Assembly (NCBI GenBank): GCA_030248225.1
Contig: JASANE010024941.1
Coordinates: forward strand, 1 to 64,000
Reading direction: 5' to 3'
DNA length: 64,000 nucleotides
Source: Trileptium ribeirensis
Lineage: Eukaryota; Nematoda; Enoplea; Enoplida; Thoracostomopsidae
Below are positions 20,980-33,840 of the stretch, piece after piece (position 1 is the first letter of the stretch; the number at the start of each line of letters is the position of its first letter). A model generated the notes under the pieces. It saw only the letters and a list, made by a program, of their open reading frames with translations, ran no database searches and was not told the DNA's origin. The translations under genes were made by a program, and so were the position numbers.

Positions 20980-23900
20980 TATGTAACATATAGGAAACTG
21001 ACAAAAAACGGGATACGTGAGGACAAGACGTGCAAAGCGACACTAAATTCGTGAGTTTTACGGATGGACTGGACGCTTAGGAATAGGACTGACGGGGGGT
21101 AGGTTTAGGGCCCTCCCGTGGGTTCCGGGAGCTCCTGAATAGGACCCCGGATAGACCAAAAGATACTTAGGATTGTGCTGCGTCCTGGGACATAGAATAA
21201 GTTAATTCCTACCTTAGGTTCCCCCCCTTTTTGGGACGTCCAAAGACGTCCTGTCGGGATATTTGAAATCTAACTAGGAATGCTAGGAATTCTAGGAATG
21301 TTTGGCTTTATCTTGTAAGCCAACATATAAACGTGCAATGTTTGCACGTTTATCCATAGATAGGGCGATAAAATTTAGCCCCAGATGCCCTCCAATTAAG
21401 CTTAATTAAGTGATGGATGAGGCAGCTAACTCGCTAAATAGCAGAAATTTGGCTTTAAATCGGCGAGTTAGCTGGGGGGAAAATTTGATGAATGAGAGCT
21501 AGGAGGCGAAGAAGACAGATCTCCAGCTTAACCCAAGCAATTGAGTTGGAAAGAAAATTCAAAATTTGAAAGTTGACGGGTGACCCAACCATTTTTGTAG
21601 AACAGTTGGGGTTTTAATAGTCGATTTAGCATTAAGTAACGAGCTTAAGAGATCTGAGTAATGATCTTCAGAGTTATTCTTGACATAACTTTTGGAGGTT
21701 ACATCAGAATTTAAGCTGAAAAGCACAGATGGTCGACCTCCGAGTAATCGGAGGGTTCAAGTTTGATGTCGGCGATTTCGATTGAAGCCGACTCTCTCTA
21801 ACGGGGTCCCAGGGTTTACGATAGCTGTCAAAAATAAAATTTGGGGAATTTTTCGATTGGGCGCCCGGGTTTGACCTCGAAAAAGTGGGCGTCAAAAGAA
21901 CAACGCCGATTGGATGGCGACAAAATCGCCATGCTTCAACATAGCAGAAAATTTTGAAGCGACGACTATCGCGTCGTCTCTTGGAATCAGTTCGACTTCG
22001 ACAGCGCGGAGTTCGGTCGACTTTACTGACCGGCTCCGACGCTCTAGTTTTATTGTACGGTTTCGCCTTGGCTTTTAGCTTTCTTGTGTTTTTGCTTACT
22101 TGGTTTGGAACGGGATTCGACGTTGGAGGACCCGTGTAGGCGCCCGTCGCCTCACGGAAGGGGACTAGCAATTGCTGTCCCGGATCGAACTTAGTAAGTC
22201 GGGATGAGAGTCAAGCGCATGGGGGTTTACTTTCCCCATTTGTGGTTGTAACAGACCGTTCGTCAATATAAAATTTTCATAGCAATAGTTGACATTCCCG
22301 TCCGTTAGTGGACGCTTCGTTTCACATGCCAGTTTATTCTACCTTTCAAGTTTTTTGACAAGCCTCCTTCAGTCGAGTTTCGTTTTGGGCATCCTGAGCG
22401 AAGGCACGGAAGGTGTTAAGTTGGGGACAACAAAGTCGAAGTAGTGCTGATTCCCCGTGGTCATAGGCAAACAAATCACAAATGGACGCCTCTCGTCCAT
22501 GCTTTTGCATGATTTATTTCTCTTGAGTTAGGATAGTAGAATTTTTCCTGAGCCGACCACGGTCAAATTTCCCCGACTAGTGATAGGGACAGGCTTATTT
22601 ATTCACGTTTCTTGTTTACAAATTTATAGCTTAGTGGACCGTTCGATGCTCATGCCGCTGCTTGAGCTCGGACTGAATTGGCAGATAGGGACAGGGGACC
22701 AGCCTCTGTCGGGCTTTAGGAAGCCTTCAAAATTTTGTTTATCAGCTTGAGCTAAGCGAATTTGGGGAACACAAAAGACCAAACAAATTTTAAGTGACTT
22801 CAGCGTGAGCGTAAGGTGTTGGCACTCCACAAGGAGCGACGTATTTGCGTGTATTCGGTACGATTTGCCTGTTTTCGGTTTGTACGCTATGAAGAGCTCA
22901 TTACTAACGTTGAATAGGAATCAACCTCTGACTGCCCGAGTCCACGTCAACCCCACGATACCACTTGTCAGGATATTCTCACGGACACGGCTTTAAAACG
23001 ATCGCCTCAAAATCGCTCTGGCCAGACTACTAAAATTTTACTAAAGTTCAGTACCAAGTACACATGTAGCTAATCTGTAGGGAACAGTCCGCCACTAAAA
23101 CAAACCAGCGGCACGGCTAGACGCCTCAAGCGGCCGCCGTCCACGTTTTCGAAGGCTCGCTAAGATGTTCCAGGCTTAAAGCAAAATTACTGGACCCACT
23201 TAGTCGCAAAGACAAAATTCCGACCTCTCATGAATCGTTTTGACCTCAGCCCGAGCAAGTGCAAAACCCCGTTTTCTTTTTGGAGCGACTTGATCGCTGA
23301 GCTTAGGTATTTTTTCTATTTTATCACTGGTTGCCCGTTAGGCTATGTACTATGTAGGTCCTTGCTTTGATTTTTGCTGTATTCTCTCTCCTTTTTTCAG
23401 TTTCCCTTACTAGGTTTCGATCCTGCACGGGGAAATTAAGCCCGCTGCAGAAATTTCAGTATTATCCACTCGACCATCGAGTTCTGAGGAAATTCATTAA
23501 AATTTCAGTGATAACTCGACTGCACAGTCTCGATAGTGCAGTCGAGACACTGTACACTTTCGATTCGTACAGTGTACTAGACTCTCAAAACAACCACGAT
23601 AGAGAGAGGACGGCAAGGACAGGGAAACAAAAGGAAACAAGGGAAACAAAACAAGAAAAGAAAAGAGCAAAGAAACCAACCGAAGAGACAACCGCCGAAA
23701 CAAGGACGCTAACGCGTCCGAGGGCGCAACGCCCCGTACCCCTCACGCCAAGACTAAACGCATCCTACGGAGCGAACCTGGCCCCGACTATAGAATAAGC
23801 GGAAACGCTCACCCGAAACGACTAGGACAGTGAAATTAGTCGCCCAAGAAATCGTCCAAGTATGCTAATCCCACGTGAATTATCAGGGACTCGGGATACT

Positions 23901-25760
23901 CGACCCGCGGCCGGAGAGGTGGCGGAACTGTGATATAAGCCATTCGAAATTAGCGCAAAAGTTGGTTTTAAGGACGAAACGCTGTGAGGGACTCGATAAG
24001 GATGTTAGTCAGGATCTAATGAGTAAGGAAGGCACGCTGGACAGAACTTTTGTATCTGACTAGTTTATTGTTACCTCGCTTGTAATGTAACGATCAGTAG
24101 TACTCGATCACTGGCTTTAGAGTGAATTGCTGATCCATCACTGTGTAATGACTTGTACCATAGTAGTTTCAGTAATATAATCATGCCTTGACCCTGACGT
24201 ATAGCCGCGTTCACACTCGTGCCCCTCCTCTATTGAAGCCACTCGATGACACGGAAGCCTTCCCTATTCCCGCCCAGTCTTCTAAGTGCGTATAACGCCG
24301 CGCGTTACTAAGAGCGAATTTCGAAGCACACCAGAACACGCAACCCGAGCTATAGCCGACTTAGTTAACGTTCCACCGCGAACGTCTCGGGTTCAGATTT
24401 TGGTCCGGTACTTCCGGGAACGCATTCGCATACATCGCCCCGCTTCCTTGGTGGACATAGACGAGGGAATGAGCGGACACGACGATATCAATCTCTACTG
24501 ATTAAGATGATGCCTCCGTTGCCCGTTTACGTTTTGATGCTGTATTGTATTGTAGAAATAAATCTTTAAAATTAGTTGACGTGTTCCGTGTTATTGGACT
24601 CTTAGCGTGATAAGGACGTCCAATTGGACAGGTCGACCCTTCGTGCCACGGCTTGCGGACGCAAATACCCCAAGCCCTGACACGAGCGGTCCGCCACCAA
24701 TACTGAACTGTTTGTGTAATAGTACTACAGCGAGAGTGGTCCACCTTATCGGTCAATCGAACCCGCTCATGAAATTAGTACACGCAAATAGGGATAAAAT
24801 TTACTAGGAAAATGCTATTACTAAATACGGATAAATAGGTCATTAGGATACCGATCAGGTTGCCCGACGTTAAACTTTCAGGGCATGTCGGAACCCTGTG
24901 GGGGCCATATGGCTACAACTGATTAAGTGTTCGGCTAAGGATAAATTCGGCGGAACTCAAAATTTACTCAATAAAACTAAATCCTCATGCGTTTTCACCT
25001 CAAATCTTGCTGATAAAACAACTTCCGTTAGGCTAAGATAGGGAATATTGGTGTGACATCATGACCTGTGAGCAGGTTTCGGTGTCGACCTCCCTGGGGG
25101 ACCTCAGCAATCATGCCAAGATACTAGACACGTGCGCAACCAATCGGGCGGGGTCCGAACACACCCCGTGAAGCGCGCCTGCGGCCTGCTAAGCTCCGTA
25201 ACTTCTTGGGTCTGACCAAGGAACGTGGTTAATATTCAAAACTTAGGGTCCGCCCTTGAGGTTATGATAGCCGGGGTCGTACGGGCATGGTGTTAGGAAG
25301 TTGCGCCATGCAGCTGCGTCACCGTTATTACAAAGCAAAACAAAATAAGACAAAGGCAAAGAAAAAACAGCCAAAGAAAAAAACACAAAAAAAAATATGG
25401 TAGCCTCATTATACCGGGGGAATGGAGAGATTGGAGAAAACACAACGCCGATGTTTCCGTCTCGCTAATGACAATGCTATCTCCTCAATGCCTAACTACA
25501 CAGTCGTAGAGAGACGATTGATCTTGTCAACGCCTACAAGATCTGCACCATGACACTATCCTCAACCCAGACGATCTGTTTTCTCGCCCGCCCCTATCAC
25601 TACGAGGTCATGACCTGAAGATCTTCCACCCTTCTATTCGAACGAATGTTCGAAACCACTTGTTCACTTGTCCGCTCTTCAGACCATGGAACAAGTAACA
25701 TTTCTCGTCATCGCAAAATCGGGTAGAATACTCTTGTGGTGGCGGGTTTCCGTGAACATA
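20980..25760. other. GC-richer non-coding block, no gene recognised
   Basis: This 4.8-kb stretch is visibly richer in G, C and CpG than the rest of the window and has many short palindromic or repeated words (for example the CCGTCCGTTAGTGGACG region near 22310). Open frames of up to about 155 codons exist but have no recognisable motif and biased Arg/Ser/Pro composition. It may be the body of a large non-autonomous retroelement whose end resembles 18850-19620, but no coding remnant confirms that. Confidence 0.35.
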
Positions 25761-27329
25761 ACTATACCATGAGGCTTTGAAATAAACTTAAAAAAATTGC
25801 AGTAATACTTTAAGGCGTATTTTACACGAGTTTCAGTCTAACCCTATGCTTAGGTTTAAAAATGCATATTAAGTAATTTTTAGTCTAGTAATACATAAGT
25901 TTAAATTAAGCTTTAAATTTTTTGAAGACTAAGATTGAATAGTCTGAGATTTACTTAAAGTGTTACTGTGCCGGGTTGGTTGGTGGGAATCTATACTATA
26001 CAAATACAAAAATTATACAAAATTCTGATACAGCTCACTCTACGTATCTCTTTTGGCAAGTTTAAAGGTTGTTTGAGGGAGGCACGCCAATAACTAATGC
26101 AAGCACCTCTAAACCCTCTGAAGGTAAGAACCAATTTTAAAGCCTCGGAAATGGAATACGCAAGGAATACACCAAGGGCAGCGTTATAATCATTTTAAGT
26201 TTATTAAACCCTGGGGCTCTGCAGGTCTCCATACAGTGCCAAATATTGCTTTCGGAATTTATAAACATCAACTTTCAAAATCAGTTGTAGTTTTCACATT
26301 GTAGGCTTTTGCTGCGTGCTATATTGTGTGAATGTTTTTCATAGTAATCAATAACCTGACCACTTATTGAACTATTTTGACGCTGCTTTCAACTATATTG
26401 CAAAATGGCAGATTATTTTGACTCTAAAAATAGCTTTTTGGTTCTGCACTCCAAACTAGGTTTAAAACGATGTAGAATGTTTCATTGGTCAAACAAGCCC
26501 ATCGATACCTTACATTTACCGTAATGTTCCGTTTCTAAAAATGTGTCCGTAATCGCCGTCTGGTGCTAGTTACTTTAGCCCGTTTTCTATTGGGCCTGTT
26601 GTGTGCAGGAACCGGCTTTAATGCTTAGGGAAGATTAGCCGTCACTCGAAGCCTGGAACATTTCATGTCAAATTTCTTTCTTTTTTGTATGCATTTTCGT
26701 GCAAATTACAGGATTTGGCATTTTTTCAACATACCCCACGCACTAATTTGGCAAGCCAAATGGTGTGTCTTGCGACCTTTCCCATCGTTTTCACTATTCT
26801 GAGATACATTTTGTGATATGATTTACCTATGAGCGCCTAATGGCGACCTACATGGGTAACGTTCTTTAACCTGTATATATATACATAATATGGGTGTTGC
26901 GTCGCTGTCGCGGCTTTTTGTACTTTACGGATAACGTTCAACGAAAGGTGCAAATATGTGATGAAAAATACTGCCACATTTCTCTTAACATATCGTTGGT
27001 GTATTATTGGCATTATGTGCTTTGACAGCGCTCAACAGACTTAATTTGGACTTTGAAACGGGAACACAGGTTAGCCCCAACCGCTCTGATCCCATGACCA
27101 CGCGATTTACTAGTGTTGGACAATTTTCAGCAAAGTGAAATGCTCGAAAAATTTGTTTATCTGCATGATTAATCCAGTAGCTTGTCTCATCGCAATGGTG
27201 GAAGTGTTTAGTGTTTAATATGTAATTTTGACAGTGTATAATACACTACAATACAAATTTATTTAGTTCGTGTGGTACATACGAGACTTTACATTTGTTA
27301 CAGTGTTCTGCTTCTGAAACGCTTTCATA
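25761..27329. other. No supported gene
   Basis: AT-rich sequence without long open frames, recognisable domains or repeats shared with other parts of the window. Confidence 0.5.
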
Positions 27330-27335
27330 TGTATA

Positions 27336-27719
27336 CTGGGCTCTCAAAATTGGGGGTTGGTATTTTTCGGTTCCTCCCGGTTCGAAACATGTGCCCCTCA
27401 ATTCGTGCCCCCAGGCAAAATTTTGGGCTCCCCGGGTTCATTGCCTGTTGGAATTTTTTTTTCAATCGGTCAAAAGTATATAAAATTTGATCAAAATTTG
27501 TACTAAAATTCCGTTCTGAAGCCAAAAATTTCACAAAATTTGCTTCAAAATAGCTTTTTCTCTCCATCAAAAGCATTTTGGCACAGTGTTTATCACACGA
27601 CTTTAACCATTTTTTCTTGGCAAAATGCCCCCTGGCAAAATCGGACGCCCCAGTTTTGGATCCAGGGGGCCCCCTGCTTCATGCCCCGTGGCAAACTTTT
27701 CAGCGAATGGAGAGCCCAG
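27336..27719. mobile_element. MITE, CTGGGCTCTC family, copy 1
   Basis: The element begins CTGGGCTCTC and ends GAGAGCCCAG. It is flanked on both sides by TGTATA (27330-27335 and 27720-27725), a 6-base target duplication. Internal blocks (AAAATTTTG, TTCTGAAGCC, GGCAAAATGCCCCCTGGC) recur in inverted orientation at 49261-49630 and more loosely at about 35322-35708, 36446-36625 and 38033-38310. It has no coding capacity. Confidence 0.8.
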
Positions 27720-27829
27720 TGTATACAGCTACATTTACCAAGAACTTCCAAAAGTTCCGAATACATATTATTATTAAACTTGAAGATATTACTGCTTATT
27801 GCTTATATTTAATGTGCAACTACATATAG

Positions 27830-27989
27830 GATCCTATGCTCTACAAAATGAAACCAATAACACTCCTAGAGCTTGAGCGGTTACGGGGGTAATGCCTTTT
27901 CCGTGTATTTTGGGTTTGGTGTGCTCTTAGAAAATACAATTTTGTGCCAGCCCTGTAGCGTAAATAATAGCAGCAGATTATGTGCTATA
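27830..27989 (+). repeat. Unit of a 165-bp dispersed repeat, split by a pogo-like element
   Basis: CTCTACAAAATGA, an ACACxCCTA block, GAGCTTGAGCGG and CCGTGTATTTTGGG match units at 32620-32710, 35755-35880 and the tandem array at 48160-48640. The pogo-like element 27990-32594 is inserted just downstream of this unit. Confidence 0.6.
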
Positions 27990-28595
27990 GTCATCTGGGG
28001 TAAAAAAACATCGAACAAAAACTTTTGTTTTCTGAAGCACTAATTAGCGGGCGGCATGGCTCTGTTATGTCATTGTATGCTGGCGTACGTCAGGTATTTG
28101 TTGCCGTATAGGGCTGGTCTATGAGCCCTCTCGCCTTGGTGCCCGTACCCAAAAAGTTGTGTTTTTTATTACCCGGGGTAGAGGGTAAAAAACACACGCC
28201 GGGTAAAAAAAGACACATCGTTTTTCGATGTTCTGGAGGACCAGGCATATGAGTTACACGTGCATGCTTGATGGATGTCAACAGCATTTGAGACTGGATA
28301 CCCATGGTTGCAGCTAGGTTCTTCAGAGAAGTAACAGTGTTGAAATGTTGGCCGGTATATTGGATGACACCCAAATTTGTCGATCTTCGGATCAAATGGT
28401 CTTCAGGCGACGACAGTTTGTGTCAAAATGGGACCACGTGCTCCTTAGTCATTTTGAGTTTCAGAAAACCCGACCCAATCGACTTGCTGCTGCCTACGCT
28501 CGTATACACGAACCCAGATACCATATACGTATGTACATTAAACGCATATATACTCGCACACGAGACTTCGGCGCGAACGCCACGAAGCCATATAA

Positions 28596-29210
28596 ACTAG
28601 TATCTCGCAAGCGAGGGGAAACGAGCGAGCGTGACCTAACACTTTACAGACCCACTCGACCATCATTAATCATGGAAAATATTGACAATACATCAAAAAC
28701 ATTCCTGCCATCGTTTTCAGCGTAGTCGAAAACCTAGGGACCTGTCTTTTCACGTAGATCTGACAAAATTAACCAAATCTCGAATTTTGCAGTTCACACT
28801 ACAGGTGGTCCACTGACCTTTAACCCATTTTTCTGGGCTAGATTGAAGTCCCACAAAAGACAAAGTTGTAGCTCTCGTTGAGGCGAACACGGAAGGTGCC
28901 TTCCGTTTTTCGCTCTGCCTTCTATTTTTCGAGTTATAGACCGATATATACGCAACTCCAAAACCGAAATTTCAAAAAAAGTTAAATTTTGACCCTTCTG
29001 ACCCGTTTCTTACCCGAAACCCGACCCGGAATGCACATCAAACCTACAAAAGAATCATATAGAGACCATAACGGTTCAGTAAAAAAAAGTTTGTGAAAAT
29101 CCATCGATCCAGTGTCGAGCTATGAAAGTCACAGACAAACAAAAAAAAAAGAAATTTTCCCCTATTCGCACGCTAGCAACCTATTTGGGGAAACTCGCTT
29201 CGCTCGTTTC
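28596..29210 (-). mobile_element. Helitron-like element, copy B, nested in the pogo-like element
   Basis: The left boundary ACTAGTATCTCGCAAGCGAG reads on the minus strand as the hairpin CTCGC-TT-GCGAG, three bases, then CTAG and T. The right boundary has GAAACTCGCTTCGCTCG. The middle shares CCCACAAAAGACAAAGTTG and the GAGCTATGA...ACAGACAAAC region with copies A and C. It is shorter than the others and holds no gene. Confidence 0.55.
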
Positions 29211-29825
29211 AATTAGAAACTGGCATCCAGACATCACTTACCGTGAGCATAATTGTTCTTCCAGTCCAACCAGCATGTCTACCACACCAAGACCACCAGC
29301 GAGGAGCAGCGCCTGAAAGCACATAGCGCAGCAGCAGCAAATGGATTGTTTGACGGTGGAGAGTCCCCATATATATCCGTACCAGGCCGAAATGACCAAC
29401 TGTCGTTGCCGTGAAGACCGTCAGAGCCAAGAAGATGTCAAAATACCATAGCAAAATTGTCAACATGAAGCCGTGTAAACATATTTACAAAAGCGTCCCG
29501 GGCGCCAAAGTGAGAGAGCTTGCAGTCTGGTCCTATAAGGCATCAAATACCTGACGTGCGCCAGCATATTGTATAACACGGTCCTTACCGCCTGCCGATT
29601 AGTGAATGATTATGAAAACAAAAGTTTTGTTCGCTGTCTTTTACCCACGTTGACTATTTACAAAAGCGCTCCGGTATTCCTGGTGAGTGAGCCAAACCAC
29701 AAACATCAGTTAGTGTAAACCGTCGCACATATACGTACAGCGTGGCCTCTTCGGGAATCCGTTGCGCAAGGGATGCGAGGTAGTGCTGTTGTTGCAGGAG
29801 CACTCGACCTCGCTACACACCGTAT

Positions 29826-31938
29826 TTAATGTTTTGATGGGGACGGAAGGCCAAACTTCGCCAAGCGCTTGTAACGCGCAAGGGCAACTGGATCGCTGTC
29901 AAATTTAAACAAAGCCTTTCCGCTACGACCTTTCGTCACAGTCGGTTGCTCCGGCCCGTAGAAACAGTCACGGAATTCTACTGAACTCTTATCTTCCACT
30001 GCAGGCCAATCCCATAGTATCTTCGTTGGGTCGCTCGATGGCTCTTTTCTGTGCAGAAACCGGATCTCCACTTTAGACTTGTCGGTCTGGGCTCCGATAA
30101 CTTTTCCCCAATAGTAGGTACGAGGGTAGTACCAACGGACAGCGTAGAACTAGTTGACAGACGACTGGTCTACATCAGGCATCTCACTCGATAAAATCTC
30201 TCGCTCCGTTGCATTTTTCACACTCGCTTCTAACTTCTCAGAGTTTGATGTGTCTAACTCCGATTCGTCCGAATCTTCGTCCTGGTCACTCTCGTACTCT
30301 GACTCTGACGTTTCTTTCGGCGTTGCTGGCTTCTTTTTAACCAGCCTCTTACGGATGTTCTGCTTTGCTGGCAGATGGGCGCTCTTCTTAGCCGCTGGTT
30401 TTTTACATTACCCGACTTCTCCTTGATTTGGCGAACATAATCATCATCAGTAATTATCGCACCATGCATAGACACGCGATGACGTTTCGTAGGTGGCCCT
30501 GTTGTGGAAGATCGTCCTCTGGATTTTATGCCTGCCTCGAATGAAGTCTCGTCATCCGCTGGAACAAGCAGAATCGAGTAGCGCATACCAGGTGGAGCAT
30601 GCCGCTGAAGCGCCTTCGTGAGCGCCAAAGGTTCGTCGCGGACTAAATCAGGTGTTTGAGAACCCGAAACAGAGGATGCTCGCGAACTAGTAATGGACGA
30701 ATTGAGCGTCATCAGTTTCGACTGCCGGGCTGCACTGATACTAGGACGTGGAGTTTCGGCCACGGTGGCGCCTCCGGCTATCCTACCTGGTTACGCCGAG
30801 GGAGGTAGTGATCCACTAAAGCACGGCTCACTGGACGGGTCTTGGGTAGGCTCGTAATCAGGATCATTATCACCATCATCTGACGAATTGACGAGCAGTG
30901 GTCTGAAGGTTGGCTCAACAGCAGGAATCAGTGGGTCACCGAAATCGTCCAGTTGGCTGCCATGAACGTTCCAATTATGGTAGGATTCGAGTTTAGCCTT
31001 GCTCAGTCGAGAGGCGTTGTACTTGTCTCGGTTTGGCGGAAACACACCTGTCGCCGGGAATCCCGCTTTGATGTTTCGTTCGCTAAGACCCAATCGCCAT
31101 ATTTTTCCCAGTAAATTGACGAAAGCAGCTCGTCGCAATGGTTCGCGCACCAGTTTCCTGCACATGCATCGTCAATTCTTTTTCATAGTAGGTCTTGAGT
31201 GGTCCAAAGCACGCAACGTCCAAGGCCTGTAAAACGTCAGTCGTGTGAGCGGGTAGCTTCATTATGGAGACGTCATGGTCCCGTCAGCGCTACAACAAGC
31301 CAAAACGGTTGTTTTCTCTATTGGCGCCACAGGTGATGCTGAAAACTTTCTCACCCACAGCAGCAATTGTACGGCATTTTGACGGATCGGTGGGGAATCC
31401 GCTTTCATCAGCGTTGTAGATACACTCAGGCCTATTTTCTATACTCAGACGCTGAAGCTCGGCTTCAAGCATATCGTAGAATCCGTAAATTACAAACGGG
31501 TCGGCTGTCAGATTCTTGCGAGCAACTTGCATTTGACCACCCTTCCTCAGGGCAAGCCGATGACGCTTTAAAAATCTGCTTGCCCAGTCGGCTCCAGGCA
31601 TGCTGTTAGGGAATCTGGTGACAATCTCGTTAGCGACGATGTAGTCTTTGACTATGCCGCGTAACTCGGTAATTGTCGGGCCTAGACCCAATCGAGCCAT
31701 TTGACGGACGTACTCGGCGAGTTTATCCTCCACGTCAGACGGAATTTCAGGCTTTCGACCTTGCTTTTTGCGCTCAAATAGCCCCTGCGCCTCCAGGTAC
31801 CTTGTGCGCAGCATGGAGCGGGACATGCCAGGATAAGTTTTAGCCGTTGTCTGGACCTTAGCACCAGCCAAACACTTCGCCACCGCCTCAGCGATAGTCC
31901 CTTCTGTATAAAGCTTAACCTTTTTATTTTTTACCCAT
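29826..31938 (-). pseudogene. pogo-like transposase, frameshifted, with the second catalytic Asp deleted
   Basis: On the minus strand a start near 31938 opens a psq-type helix-turn-helix region, followed by a CENP-B-like DNA-binding part (ADWASRFLKRHRLALRKG) and the first catalytic motif, YNADESGF. At 31290 the frame stops and jumps to KLPAHTTDVLQALDVACFGP, which surrounds the third Asp. The block around the second Asp (LVFDGAKSH in the intact relative) is missing. The C-terminal half continues through 31165-30791, 30763-30254 and 30071-29826 with shifts and a stop. It ends in a domain (FYAVRWYYP, GKVIGA, ILWDWPAVEDKSSVEFRD) that matches the C-terminus of the protein at 43732-45864. The gene cannot make an active enzyme. 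Confidence 0.85.
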
Positions 31939-32969
31939 ATTCGACTATATATAAGACTAATTGTATTATATATATGCTATTACTTATTTCTGAAATGACA
32001 GAGAACACACTTTAAGGGCGACTTAATGTCTCCAACTTTTAACGCAGGTCCGCAGTGACTCGTAACTATAGCGCCGCAAAAGCCTAAGGTGATTCAAAAT
32101 GCAATCGGCTTACATATCTGGATGGTTTGGGCGTTTTGGGTTAAAAAAACACGTTGGGGTAAAAAAGACACAGCGGCTAAAAAAAGACACCGGTGTTTTT
32201 TTACCCTGGCTCATATAAAATATTTGGGTAAAAACACCACCGTCCAGGCTGCCTGAACAACACTATGGAAGAAGTCTGTTATGTATCACGTAGCAGTGGC
32301 CATACATACCTAATAATAAAAGCCTGAAGTACCGTTCGTTCCTGCGCCCTCCAGAGGGCCAAAGTTTATCGAAGTCACTTCAAACTTTTTGAAGACGATT
32401 TTTGGGTTCCGTTGTGCAATAGACAACACCGAACCGCAATCTGAGCCAATTCGAACCAAATATAAGTCGTATATGGCAGAGTAATTGGGCTCTATTTATC
32501 ACTAATCAAGTAATCATTTGGTGTCCTGTGGGGCTGTCCGGGCGAGGTGTCTTTTTTTACCAGACATGGTCGATGTTTTTTTACCCCGGGTGACTATATT
32601 ATATAAATAGAGCGTGAATTGCTCTACAAAATAAGTTTAAAAACACCCATATGGCACAAACGCTGCGGAGATATAGCGTTTTAGTTTATTTTTGATGTCA
32701 TAGCACCATTTTAAATCCCACTTGACTCAAGTCCTACACTCTGAGAAAGCCTATCCGTCGAAGAATATGAGTCTTATAGAGGCTTACTGGCTATATAAAA
32801 TCGTATTATAACTAGGGACTTGTCTCATGACCAAGAAGGTGAATTCTGAGTGTAAAGTGTATACAAAAGTTAGGAAAATACTTACATTTCGTTAAAGTCG
32901 AAGATCGTTGAGTTATTCGTATCTTATGTTAAAGTTATTTTTATGTTAACCTTCGAATTATTTTCTCTG

Positions 32970-33840
32970 CTTGGTGTTATTTCATAGTAAAATGATAATT
33001 GCCGATGCTTTTTTGTTTTTCGACTAAGGCTCCGGTTCCAGAGTTATGAGCTTTGAGGTATGGTGCGCCAATGGTTCCTCGATACAAAATTCGAAAATTT
33101 GATCTGGCGTCCTGTGCGGGTGAAAAGTTTCACTTGGGAATTTTCGGGCATGGGAAACTCATTGCCGGTGTTGGTTTTGCTCCGTGACCCATGGTTACGG
33201 TGGTATGACGCCCTAGGGTTCGGGGTCAGAGGTCAAATTGACGGTTTTTCTCCCCGTTTTAGTACCCTTCACGGTAGCAAGGTATTTTTATTTTAACTGT
33301 CGAATTCTTTTCTCTGTTTGGTGTTATTTCATAGTAAAGTGATAAATGCCGATTCCTCTTTTTTGTTTTTCGATTATGGCTCCGATTCTAGAGTTATGGG
33401 GTTTGACGTATGGTGCCCCAAGGTTGGGGGTCAGAGAGCAAAATAGAGTTTTTTACCTCATTGTGGTACTCTTCACGGAAGAGCGGTTATTTTTATCTTA
33501 ACTTTCGATTTTTTCTCTGGTTGGTTATATTTCATAGTAAAATGATAAATGCCGATGACGCTTTTTTGATTGTCGATTACGGCTCCGGTTCTAGAGTTAT
33601 GGGGTTTGAGGTATGGTACCCTAATGGTTCCTCGACCCAAAATTTGAAAAGTTTCACTTGAGGGTTTTCGGGCACGGAAAGCTCAATACCGGTGTTACTT
33701 TTGTTCCAACTTGTGCGGTAGTGTGTGATATCCACATATAGCATATCGACTTATGCTATCGAGAGCTGGTTGTGCATGCAAAAGCGTAGGTGTACCTATG
33801 CTTCACTGCGTTCTGCAATCTCGATAGAGTTACTTGTTTC
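32970..33840 (+). repeat. Dispersed tandem repeat of about 350 bp, copy 1
   Basis: TTATTTCATAGTAAAxTGATAA at about 32976, 33323 and 33527 marks successive units. Each unit holds GGCTCCG(G/A)TTC, ATGGGGTTTGA, GGTTCCTCGA and TTAGTACCCTTCACGG blocks. The block ends with GTTGTGCATGCAAAAG and CTATGCTTCACTGCGTTCTG. The same series in the same orientation is at 50150-51245. Confidence 0.75.

Larger units (their letters stand above)
27990..32594 (-). mobile_element. Decayed pogo-like DNA transposon
   Basis: The ends are inverted: GTCATCTGGGGTAAAAAAAC at 27990 and its near mirror ending GGGTGAC at 32594, each next to a TA (27988-27989, 32595-32596), the target of Tc1/pogo elements. Short GGTAAAAAA(A)CAC motifs recur inside both ends (28170-28215 and 32140-32240). 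The minus-strand transposase gene is broken, and a Helitron-like element (28596-29210) sits inside. At 4.6 kb it is larger than the intact relative at 43265-46476. Confidence 0.8.

Noticed and set aside
20436..21035. Open frames of 148-158 codons on both strands
   Set aside because: They translate through (TG)n, (GTT)n and (TA)n microsatellites and show only repeat-driven composition.
33055..33620. ATG|GT sites that could supply the Met-only cofilin exon
   Set aside because: They lie in the 350-bp dispersed repeat and recur in its other copy, so they are not specific to this gene.
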